A stretch of 9,752 nucleotides of DNA from JBKDZL01 sp047971145 (lineage in GTDB: Bacteria; Bacillota_I; Bacilli_A; Erysipelotrichales; Erysipelotrichaceae). The first letter of the stretch is position 1. Every line of letters starts with the position of its first letter. Under the pieces are notes generated by a model, which was given only the letters and a program-made list of their open reading frames with translations, was not told the origin of the DNA and ran no database searches. Position numbers and translations under genes: made by a program. This document shows positions 1 to 6,328 of the stretch, piece by piece. The stretch lies in NCBI GenBank assembly GCA_047971145.1, contig JBKDZL010000080.1, positions 1 through 9,752 on the forward strand. Direction: 5' to 3'.

Positions 1-116
1 TTAGAAATAGCCTATCTTTTCTTGTGAGTTGTGATTAAATGTATATTATATTATAGTGTGCAATTAATTTGTTACTTATTCAGATTTCATAATCTGCATA
101 CTATTTGCATACCGGT
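1..116. other. Non-coding stretch at the left edge
   Basis: I find no convincing gene here. Both strands are broken by stops, and the longest open stretch reaching the edge is about 15 codons with no start. The visible structure is a small perfect hairpin at 81-96 (CAGATT, loop TCAT, AATCTG) and a direct repeat of TGCATAC at 95-101 and 106-112. TATAAT-like matches occur on the minus strand around 47-57, which in such AT-rich DNA may be chance. A promoter there would drive a gene lying to the left of the window. Confidence 0.5.
95..112. repeat. TGCATAC direct repeat with 11-bp period
   Basis: TGCATAC occurs at 95-101 and again at 106-112, so the copies sit 11 bp apart, about one helical turn, on the same DNA face. 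The left copy touches the right arm of the hairpin at 81-96. Such spacing is compatible with a protein-binding site, but two 7-mers are weak evidence and no regulator is visible nearby. Confidence 0.3.
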
Positions 117-142
117 AAAATAAAAGCCTTTAGATAAAGGCT
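117..142 (-). terminator. Intrinsic terminator of tRNA-Trp
   Basis: Read on the minus strand, a perfect 7-bp stem (AGCCTTT / AAAGGCT, loop ATCT; plus-strand positions 125-142) is followed by the T-rich run TTTTATTTT (positions 125-117). It lies 12 nt beyond the CCA end of the tRNA, as expected for a singly transcribed tRNA. The stem is short and moderately AT-rich, but the hairpin plus T-run layout is clear. Confidence 0.8.
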
Positions 143-153
143 ATAAATGTTTA

Positions 154-227
154 TGGCAGGGGTGACAGGAGTTGAACCCGCATAGACGGTTTTGGAGACC
201 GCTGCTCTACCATTGAACTACACCCCT
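154..227 (-). tRNA. trnW: tRNA-Trp (anticodon CCA)
   Basis: The minus strand folds into a complete 74-nt cloverleaf. The acceptor stem is AGGGGTG/CACCCCT, the D arm GTTC/GAGC with loop AATGGTA, the anticodon stem GCGGT/ACCGT around loop CTCCAAA, and the T arm GCGGG/CCTGT around TTCAACT. Discriminator G73 and an encoded CCA end follow. The anticodon is CCA, reading UGG only, and G73 is the usual tryptophan identity base. The sequence is close to other bacterial tRNA-Trp genes as I know them. G-U pairs occur at 27-43, 49-65 and 51-63, which is tolerable. A CCA anticodon without a UCA partner in the window fits the standard code, in which UGA is a stop. It is divergent from nifJ and has its own terminator at 117-142. 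Confidence 0.97.
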
Positions 228-238
228 AATAGTGCTTA

Positions 239-270
239 ATTATATTAACATAGATAAGCTCTGTTTTCAA
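239..270 (-). promoter_or_regulatory. Probable promoter of tRNA-Trp
   Basis: On the minus strand a TTGAAA box (270-265) lies upstream of two overlapping -10 candidates. TAATAT is preceded by a TG and sits 17 bp from the -35 box; a perfect TATAAT (244-239) sits 20 bp away. Either would start transcription a few bases before the mature 5' end at 227. Which -10 is used cannot be told by eye. Confidence 0.55.
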
Positions 271-277
271 TTGAAAA
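264..277. repeat. 14-bp perfect palindrome in the tRNA-Trp/nifJ divergent spacer
   Basis: TTTTCAATTGAAAA is a perfect inverted repeat with no spacer. Its left half overlaps the -35 box proposed for tRNA-Trp, and its right half gives the same TTGAAA on the plus strand. It could be an operator for a dimeric regulator or simply an AT-rich coincidence. Confidence 0.35.
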
Positions 278-300
278 AATTTATTTTTTTACTTTTAAGG

Positions 301-329
301 TGGAAAAGGTGAGTAAATTAGCATATAAT
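301..329 (+). promoter_or_regulatory. Probable nifJ promoter
   Basis: A perfect TATAAT at 324-329 is preceded at 17 bp by TGGAAA (301-306, four of six matches to TTGACA). Transcription would begin near 336, giving a leader of about 22 nt that includes the ribosome binding site at 344-350. No riboswitch or attenuator fits in such a short leader. Confidence 0.6.
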
Positions 330-343
330 ATATATTGAACAAT

Positions 344-350
344 AAAGGAG
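344..350 (+). promoter_or_regulatory. Shine-Dalgarno site that fixes the nifJ start
   Basis: AAAGGAG lies 8 nt before the ATG at 359, ideal spacing. This rules out the in-frame TTG at 335, which would sit upstream of this site and at about the predicted transcription start. Confidence 0.9.
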
Positions 351-358
351 ATGAAAAG

Positions 359-3300
359 ATGAAAAAAACATTTTTATCTATGGATGGAAATCAAGCAACT
401 TCTCATGTAGCATACATGTTTACTGAGGTTGCTGGTATTTATCCGATTACGCCTTCTTCTAATATGGCTGAGTTTATTGATGCTTGGGCCACACAAGGAA
501 GAAAGAATATTTATGACTCAAAAGTTAAGGTAGTGGAAATGCAGTCAGAGGCTGGTGCTGCTGGTGCTATTCATGGATCATTACAAGGTGGTGCCTTGTC
601 AACAACTTTTACAGCTTCTCAAGGATTATTATTAATGATTCCAAATATTTACAAAATGCGTGGTGAATTATTGCCAGGTGTTATTCATGTGGCAGCTCGT
701 GCATTAGCTAGTAGATCATTGTCTATCTTTGGTGATCATCAAGATATTTATGCAACAAGACAAACAGGTATTGCGATGATTGCATCACATTCTGTTCAAG
801 AATGTATGGATTTAGCGGGAGTTGCACATTTGTCTGCGATTAAGGCATCAGCGCCTTTTATCCATTTCTTCGATGGGTTTAGAACTTCTCATGAAATTCA
901 AAAAGTAGAAATAATGGATCAAGATTTTATGGAATCACTAATTGATAGAGAGGCTTTAGAAGCTTATCGTGCTCGTATGTTAAATCCTCACACTAATCCA
1001 ATTACTAGAGGTGGAGCTGAAAATGATGATATTTATTTCCAAGGCTTAGAAGCTCAAAATTTACATTTTGATGCCATTGCGGATATTGTAGCTGATTATA
1101 TGGCTAAAGTTAGTAAGCATACAGGCAGAGAATATGCTCCTTTTACTTATTATGGCGCAGCTGATGCAACTGAAGTAATTATTGCAATGGGCTCAGTTAC
1201 TGAAACTATTAAAGAAACAATTGATAAGTTAAATAAAGAAGGACGTAAAGTTGGTATGGTTAAGGTTCATTTATATCGTCCATTCTCAGTAAATTATTTG
1301 ACTAAAGTATTGCCAGCTTCAGTGGAGAGAATTGCTGTTTTAGATAGAACTAAAGAAAATGGTTCAAGAGAACCTTTATTTTTGGATGTTTTTAGCTCTT
1401 TAACTGGTTATGGAAAAATCAAGAGTATTGTGGGTGGTCGCTATGGTTTAGGATCAAAGGATACTCAACCTTGTGATATAAAAGCAGTTTATGATAATTT
1501 AGCTGCTAGTGCTATTAAAGATAATTTCACTATTTCAATTAATGATGATTTAACTAATTTATCTTTGAAGAGCGATGAGAACTTTAAAGTAGAAAATGAC
1601 TATACTTCATGTTTATTCTATGGTTTAGGTTCTGATGGTACAGTTTCAGCAAATAAATCAACTATCAAAATTATTGGTGATAACACTGATTTATACTCAC
1701 AAGCATACTTTGCTTATGATTCTAAAAAAGCTGGTGGGGCAACCAGATCTAACTTAAGATTTGGTCCAACACCAATTACTTCAACATATTATATTAAAGA
1801 TGCTGATTTCATTTCTTGTTCTTTGGATGCTTATTTATTAAAATTTGATATGCTTAAGAATTTGAAAGAGGGCGGTACTTTCTTATTGAGTTCTACTTTC
1901 CCAATTGATGCTATTGAAAACCATTTGCCAAATAGAGTTAAAAAACAATTGGCAGATAAAAAAGCTAAATTTTATGTTATTAATGCAGTAGAGATTGCTA
2001 AAAATATTGGTATGGGTAGACGTACTAACACTATTTTACAGTCAAGTTTCTTCGCTTTGAATGAGCAAATTATGCCTTATGATAAAGCTCTTGATTTGAT
2101 GAAAGCTGCGGCTAAGAAGTCTTATTCTAAAAAAGGTGAAGAAATTGTCAAATTGAATTATCAAGCTATTGATAGTGGAAAAGATGGTTTAATCGAAATA
2201 CCTGTTAAGGCAGAGTGGTCTGATTTAACGGTTAATCACTCAAGAAGAACTATTGGTGATGATTACTTTGATAATCAAGTTAGTGTTATTAATTCTTTAG
2301 ATGGTTATGATTTACCAGTTAGCTGTTTTACTAAACATAATGTTTTAGATGGTTCTATGGCAAATAATGTTTCTTATGAAGAAAAAAGAACTATCGCTAC
2401 TTTTGTGCCTGAGTGGAATCCTGATAATTGTATTCAATGTGGAATTTGTAGCTTTGTTTGTCCACATGGTACAATCAGAACTTTCTTAATTGATGATGAA
2501 GAAGTTAAGAATGCTCCTAATGAATTTGAAACTATTAAACCGATGGGTAAAGGTGATGTTGAAACTTTAAATTATCGTGTTCAAGTATCTCCTGATAACT
2601 GTGTTGGTTGTAGTTTGTGTGTAGTGGAATGTCCTGGTAAAAAGGGCGAGTCTGCTTTAGTTATGAAAGATGTAAATACCCAATTACATCAAGCGCCTTT
2701 AGCTGATTATTTATATAAAGAAATTAGTTATAAGGATCAGTATTATCCAACAAACACTATCAAAGGAAGTCAGTTTAAAATGCCTTACTTTGAAGTTAGT
2801 GGTGCTTGTGCTGGTTGTGGTGAGACTCCATATTATAAATTGGCAACCCAATTCTTTGGTAAAGATATGATGATTGCGAATGCGACTGGTTGTTCTTCAA
2901 TTTATGGTGGTTCAACTCCATCAACTCCATTTGTTACTGATAAAGATGGTAATGGAGTTGCTTGGGCTAATAGTTTATTTGAAGATAATGCTGAGTATGG
3001 TTTTGGTATGAAATTAGCACAAGAATATAAAGATGCAAGAATAGTTGATGTCTTTAATGAAAAAATGGCAGAATTATCAGATTCTGAGCAAGCTGTTGTT
3101 AAAGATTATTTAGCTAATAAAGGAAATAGAGATATTGAGAGAAAGTTAGAACCAAAACTTTCAGAAATTATTGATGCTAAAATTCCTGCTTTAGTTGAGT
3201 TTAAGCGTGATTTAGTTTCTAAATCAGTTTGGATTGTCGGTGGTGATGGTTGGGCTTACGATATTGGTTATGGCGGTTTAGATCATGTAATTGCTAATAA

Positions 3301-3853
3301 CTTAGATGTAAATATTTTAGTGTTAGATACTGAAGTATATTCTAATACTGGTGGTCAGTCTTCTAAATCTTCACAAGCTGGATCTATCGCTAAGTTTGCA
3401 GCTGGTGGTAAGGCTTTAGCTAAAAAAGATTTAGGTCAAATTGCTATGTCTTATGGTCATGTGTATGTTGCCTCTATTTCTATGGGTGCTAATCGTATGC
3501 AAACAATTAAAGCTTTCTTAGAGGCTGAAGCTTATCAAGGACCTTCTTTGATTCTTGCTTACTCACCATGTCAAGATCATGGTATTAAGGGTGGTTTAAT
3601 GAATCATCAAAAAGTTCAAAAAGCTGCAGTTGATTGTGGTTATTGGCCATTGTATAGATTTAATCCTGATAATGAAACGCCGCTATCTATTGACTTTAAA
3701 AATCCTGATTTCACTAAGTTTAAAGAATTCTTAGTTAATGAAAATAGATTTTCTCAGTTACCGAAAGTTAATCCTGATAATGCTGAAGCACTATTTGCTA
3801 AATCAGCAAGTGATGCGGAAACTCGTTGGAATAGATTACAGAGATTCGTTTAA
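359..3853 (+). CDS. nifJ: Pyruvate:ferredoxin (flavodoxin) oxidoreductase
   Basis: This single-chain, 1164-residue cytoplasmic enzyme oxidises pyruvate with CoA to acetyl-CoA and CO2, reducing ferredoxin or flavodoxin. Its length is normal for the homodimeric family. Seen in order: the pyruvate-site motif YPITPSS with T31, then E64 and R114; the LRFGPTPI segment of the gamma-type domain; an inserted ferredoxin-like domain with two CxxCxxCxxxCP motifs (C691-C701 and C748-C758); and the C-terminal thiamine-diphosphate domain. That last domain holds the proximal-cluster cysteines C817, C820, C845 and C1071, and GDGWAYDIGYGG with D963, T991 and N996. Several positions equal those I recall from the Desulfovibrio africanus enzyme (T31, E64, R114, D963, T991, N996, C1071), supporting ATG 359 over the TTG at 335. 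All cofactor ligands are present, so it should be active. It is monocistronic, bounded by its own promoter and terminator. It implies anaerobic metabolism. Confidence 0.98.
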   Translation: MKKTFLSMDGNQATSHVAYMFTEVAGIYPITPSSNMAEFIDAWATQGRKNIYDSKVKVVEMQSEAGAAGAIHGSLQGGALSTTFTASQGLLLMIPNIYKMRGELLPGVIHVAARALASRSLSIFGDHQDIYATRQTGIAMIASHSVQECMDLAGVAHLSAIKASAPFIHFFDGFRTSHEIQKVEIMDQDFMESLIDREALEAYRARMLNPHTNPITRGGAENDDIYFQGLEAQNLHFDAIADIVADYMAKVSKHTGREYAPFTYYGAADATEVIIAMGSVTETIKETIDKLNKEGRKVGMVKVHLYRPFSVNYLTKVLPASVERIAVLDRTKENGSREPLFLDVFSSLTGYGKIKSIVGGRYGLGSKDTQPCDIKAVYDNLAASAIKDNFTISINDDLTNLSLKSDENFKVENDYTSCLFYGLGSDGTVSANKSTIKIIGDNTDLYSQAYFAYDSKKAGGATRSNLRFGPTPITSTYYIKDADFISCSLDAYLLKFDMLKNLKEGGTFLLSSTFPIDAIENHLPNRVKKQLADKKAKFYVINAVEIAKNIGMGRRTNTILQSSFFALNEQIMPYDKALDLMKAAAKKSYSKKGEEIVKLNYQAIDSGKDGLIEIPVKAEWSDLTVNHSRRTIGDDYFDNQVSVINSLDGYDLPVSCFTKHNVLDGSMANNVSYEEKRTIATFVPEWNPDNCIQCGICSFVCPHGTIRTFLIDDEEVKNAPNEFETIKPMGKGDVETLNYRVQVSPDNCVGCSLCVVECPGKKGESALVMKDVNTQLHQAPLADYLYKEISYKDQYYPTNTIKGSQFKMPYFEVSGACAGCGETPYYKLATQFFGKDMMIANATGCSSIYGGSTPSTPFVTDKDGNGVAWANSLFEDNAEYGFGMKLAQEYKDARIVDVFNEKMAELSDSEQAVVKDYLANKGNRDIERKLEPKLSEIIDAKIPALVEFKRDLVSKSVWIVGGDGWAYDIGYGGLDHVIANNLDVNILVLDTEVYSNTGGQSSKSSQAGSIAKFAAGGKALAKKDLGQIAMSYGHVYVASISMGANRMQTIKAFLEAEAYQGPSLILAYSPCQDHGIKGGLMNHQKVQKAAVDCGYWPLYRFNPDNETPLSIDFKNPDFTKFKEFLVNENRFSQLPKVNPDNAEALFAKSASDAETRWNRLQRFV

Positions 3854-3857
3854 TAAT

Positions 3858-3896
3858 AAGAGCTATCATTTAATTGATAGCTCTTTTTTAATTTTT
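3858..3896 (+). terminator. Strong intrinsic terminator after nifJ
   Basis: A perfect 11-bp stem (AAGAGCTATCA at 3858-3868, TGATAGCTCTT at 3875-3885) with a 6-nt loop runs directly into TTTTTTA and ATTTTT. It begins 4 nt after the nifJ stop codon. The next gene starts only 18 nt after the T-run, so its promoter must lie within or next to this terminator. Confidence 0.93.
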
Positions 3897-3900
3897 AGGT

Positions 3901-3913
3901 TATAATGGTGATT
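3901..3913 (+). promoter_or_regulatory. TATAAT box giving a predicted leaderless glycosyltransferase mRNA
   Basis: A perfect TATAAT (3901-3906) lies 7 nt before the ATG at 3914, so the expected transcription start coincides with the start codon. There is no Shine-Dalgarno sequence. The best upstream hexamer, TTGATA (3874-3879), is in the right arm of the nifJ terminator but 21 bp away, longer than usual. The ATG at 3905 overlaps the box itself and would not be in the message. Confidence 0.5.
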
Positions 3914-4915
3914 ATGAAAGTGTGTTTATATTTTGAAGGTGAAAAATTAATTAGAAAATCTGGTATTGGTAGAGCTTTTCAGCATCAAAAGGAAGCACTA
4001 AGCTTAGCTGGAGTAGAATATACCACGGATCCCAATGATGAATATGATATTTTACACATTAATACTATTGGACCTAAAAGTCTATCGATTATTGCTAATG
4101 CTAGAAGTTTAGAGCGCAAAGTAATATATCATGCTCATACTACTGAGGAGGACATGAGAAATTCATTTATGTTCTCTAATCAAGTAGCACCCGTTATGAA
4201 ACAGTATATCACCAAATTATATTCAAGAGCTGATATGATTTTAACACCAACTCCTTATTCTAAGAGTCTATTAGAGGGTTATGGTATTGATAAGCCTATT
4301 TATGATGTGAGTAATGGTATTAATTTAAAAAGATTTGAATATGATGAAGAAAAAGTTAAGGCCTTTAAGACTTACTTCGGTTTAAGTGCGAATAAAAAAG
4401 TAATAATTTCTGTCGGTTTATATTTTGAGCGTAAAGGAATAACTGATTTTATGGAAGTAGCAAAAACTTTACCACAGTATACTTTTATTTGGTTTGGTTT
4501 TACTCCCCTGAGAACTATCCCAAGACATGTACAAGAAGCAATCAAAAATGCTCCTGATAATGTAATTTTACCTGGTTATGTAAAAGGTGCAGTGATCGAG
4601 GGAGCTTTTCGGGCAGCAGATTGTTTTTTCTTTCCTAGTAATGAGGAAACAGAGGGTATAGTAGTCTTAGAAGCTCTAGCAGCACACCAGCAAGTCATTG
4701 TTAGAGATATCGGAGTTTATGATCCTTGGTTAGTTGATAAAGTTAATTGCTATAAAGGCAATAATAATACAGAATTTTCAAATTTAATAGTAGGTGTTTT
4801 AGAGAAAAGTCTAAATAGTACAAGAGATGCAGGCTATAAAACTGCAGAAGAAAAAAGTATTGCCAATATTGGTGAAAAATTAAAGAAGGCTTATCAAGAA
4901 GTAATGGATATGTAG
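3914..4915 (+). CDS. GT4-family glycosyltransferase, probably glycolipid (diacylglycerol) type
   Basis: This 333-residue protein has the two-Rossmann GT-B fold of retaining GT4 glycosyltransferases. The N-terminal domain carries KSGIGRA (15-21) and HAHTTEED (73-80). The C-terminal domain carries SNGINLKRF (from 133), GLYFERKG (168-175) and the family EX7E motif EETEGIVVLE (E245 and E253), which binds the nucleotide-sugar. As I remember them, streptococcal CpoA and its paralogue, which add sugars to diacylglycerol or glucosyl-diacylglycerol, are similar throughout, including the start MKVxLYxEG. A role at the inner membrane face making glycolipids or a lipoteichoic-acid anchor is therefore likely; the sugar and acceptor are inference. 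No membrane segment is seen. I chose ATG 3914 over 3905 because homologues begin at MKV and a TATAAT box overlaps the upstream ATG. Its stop abuts the stop of the convergent gene. Confidence 0.85.
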   Translation: MKVCLYFEGEKLIRKSGIGRAFQHQKEALSLAGVEYTTDPNDEYDILHINTIGPKSLSIIANARSLERKVIYHAHTTEEDMRNSFMFSNQVAPVMKQYITKLYSRADMILTPTPYSKSLLEGYGIDKPIYDVSNGINLKRFEYDEEKVKAFKTYFGLSANKKVIISVGLYFERKGITDFMEVAKTLPQYTFIWFGFTPLRTIPRHVQEAIKNAPDNVILPGYVKGAVIEGAFRAADCFFFPSNEETEGIVVLEALAAHQQVIVRDIGVYDPWLVDKVNCYKGNNNTEFSNLIVGVLEKSLNSTRDAGYKTAEEKSIANIGEKLKKAYQEVMDM

Positions 4916-5770
4916 TTACTCTTTAATTAAGCGATAAACTAATAATTCGCTGTTGGCTAAAAATCTTGCTTTATAATTGGCTAAGCCGACCCCACTTGTT
5001 ACATCAATAATGGTATTAGCGACATAATACTGACCGTTATAATATTTTTTTGCACCCTCTGGTAAAAATAAAGGTCCATAAAAAGGTAGATTGATTTGGC
5101 CACCAAGAGAGTGAGCACCAACAAATAAATTTATATTATTACTGATTAAACTAGTAAAAATATCAGGCTCGTGGGCAACTACAATATTAAAATGATTTTC
5201 ATCAATTACAGGATCTAGGTTTAGTATTTGATAATCTTTACTAAAAAAAGAGCTTAAACCAGTTAGAGTTATATAGTTGTTATTATTGTGATACAAATTA
5301 ACTTTATTATTATTTAAAACTTCGAAGCCGGCATTAGTAAGTGTGGTTAAAGCGGGATTAGCAACATCAATATTATCACTAACATCATAGTTACCTAAAA
5401 CTGCAAATTTGCCATATTTTACATCAATTTCTTTTAAGATATTGGTTAGTCTTTCTTGTATTTCTAGAGTGATATTAGTATTGCTTTTAGTATAGTTATA
5501 TAAATCACCTAAAAAAACAATTGTGTTAGGTTTAATCTCATTGATACGATTAACTATTTTTTGCACTCTTGCTTCATCTGTATAATCACCAAAATTTAAA
5601 TCTGAAAAAAACATGATTGTATAATTGTTGAACTCTTCAGTAATAGTATTAGAGCTAATACTTTGATATCTGATATTTAAGCTATTAGGTTCAATCACTA
5701 AAATATCTAAAGCTAGAATTGCCATTGTAATTATTAATATACTAAAAATTTTGAATTTTAAACTTTTCAT
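4916..5770 (-). CDS. Membrane-anchored metallophosphoesterase-like protein with a degenerate metal site
   Basis: This 284-residue protein begins with a lysine-rich N-terminus and a hydrophobic segment (about 8-27). It is probably a signal anchor placing the domain outside the membrane, as in the YkuE/YaeI type. The calcineurin-like motifs are recognisable in order but altered. SDLN (D57, N59) replaces SDLH, GDLYN (D89) is kept, GNYD (N127, Y128) replaces GNHD, H200 in AHEPD is kept, and GAHSLGGQ (H220, L222) replaces GHTHGGQ. The site 1 histidines and the catalytic histidine are thus missing, while the site 2 ligands D89, N127, H200 and H220 remain. Asparagine makes up about 13% of residues, with an NNNN run at 162-165. 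It starts 15 nt after mnmM on the same strand and also has its own TATAAT box. Function is unknown: a one-metal enzyme or a non-catalytic binding protein are both possible. Confidence 0.82.
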   Translation of the reverse strand: MKSLKFKIFSILIITMAILALDILVIEPNSLNIRYQSISSNTITEEFNNYTIMFFSDLNFGDYTDEARVQKIVNRINEIKPNTIVFLGDLYNYTKSNTNITLEIQERLTNILKEIDVKYGKFAVLGNYDVSDNIDVANPALTTLTNAGFEVLNNNKVNLYHNNNNYITLTGLSSFFSKDYQILNLDPVIDENHFNIVVAHEPDIFTSLISNNINLFVGAHSLGGQINLPFYGPLFLPEGAKKYYNGQYYVANTIIDVTSGVGLANYKARFLANSELLVYRLIKE

Positions 5771-5788
5771 AACTTTTTAATTATATCA
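5771..5788 (-). promoter_or_regulatory. Extended -10 box overlapping the mnmM stop codon
   Basis: On the minus strand TGATATAAT (5788-5780) is a perfect extended -10 element, and its TGA is also the stop codon of mnmM. It is followed by 9 nt and the ATG of the metallophosphoesterase gene, predicting a leader of only 2-3 nt and no Shine-Dalgarno site. The gene may thus be transcribed alone as well as from the mnmL promoter. No good -35 box is seen. Confidence 0.5.
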
Positions 5789-6328
5789 TTCTTTTAAACC
5801 TATTATCCAAGTAATTGGTGCATTTTTTTGATTAAGTAAGGAAACTCGTTGGCATAGTATATTCTCTTTATTAGTTACTAATTGATAAATAGCCTCACTC
5901 TCGGCAATCTGATTTGCATTACCATTATAAGAGGTAATAACAATATTTCCTTTAGGGTTTAAATGTTTTAAACACTTGTTGATTGTCTTAATGGAATTAT
6001 GAGCATTAGTTTCGATTGCTTTGTTGCCTCCTGGCAGCCAACCTAAGTTAAAAAGAAATAAGTCAGCATTTTTCAGATATTTATCAAAGTCATAGTGGTC
6101 AGTTAAAATAACTTTGACATTAGAAAAACTTTTGACTTTATCAAGTGTTTTAGCGATTGCGGATGGTTGAATATCAAAAGCATAGACTTTCAAGTAATTT
6201 TTTGCTAAAAATAGAGTATCATGACCATTACCGCAAGTCATATCAACCACAATTTTTGGTTGTTTTGGTAAGTCTAAAATTAGAGTATGAACTAAATTTG
6301 TATTATTTAAGAGATTATAGTCTCGCAT
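5786..6328 (-). CDS. mnmM: tRNA (nm5U34) methyltransferase MnmM (YtqB type)
   Basis: This 180-residue, single-domain SAM-dependent methyltransferase has the YtqB-family layout. The SAM-binding motif I is VVDMTCGNGHDT (27-38), the acidic ribose-binding end is AFDIQP (D52), and the catalytic-region motif is FNLGWLPGGNK (93-103). Older annotation calls the family rRNA methylase; it was later shown to methylate 5-aminomethyl-uridine at tRNA position 34 to mnm5U, using SAM. An AAGGAG site (6338-6333) lies 4 nt before the ATG, inside the end of mnmL, and the two genes overlap by 22 nt, implying coupled translation. The partner mnmL makes the expected substrate. It ends in TGA, followed three codons later by TAA, so a UGA-decoding reading would add only three residues. 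The enzymes providing cmnm5U (MnmE and MnmG) are not in this window. Confidence 0.92.
   Translation of the reverse strand: MRDYNLLNNTNLVHTLILDLPKQPKIVVDMTCGNGHDTLFLAKNYLKVYAFDIQPSAIAKTLDKVKSFSNVKVILTDHYDFDKYLKNADLFLFNLGWLPGGNKAIETNAHNSIKTINKCLKHLNPKGNIVITSYNGNANQIAESEAIYQLVTNKENILCQRVSLLNQKNAPITWIIGLKE

Noticed and set aside
1..45. Minus-strand open stretch ending in TAA at the left edge
   Set aside because: Only about 15 codons, preceded by another in-frame stop and without a start codon.
288..317. TTTACT/AGTAAA inverted repeat upstream of nifJ
   Set aside because: Six-base arms of AT-rich sequence separated by 18 nt are expected by chance here.
335..358. Upstream in-frame TTG start for nifJ
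   Set aside because: It lies before the Shine-Dalgarno site and near the predicted transcription start; starting at ATG 359 puts the catalytic residues at the positions known for the family.
3905..3913. Upstream ATG for the glycosyltransferase
   Set aside because: It overlaps the TATAAT box, has no ribosome site, and adds three residues not seen in homologues as I recall them.
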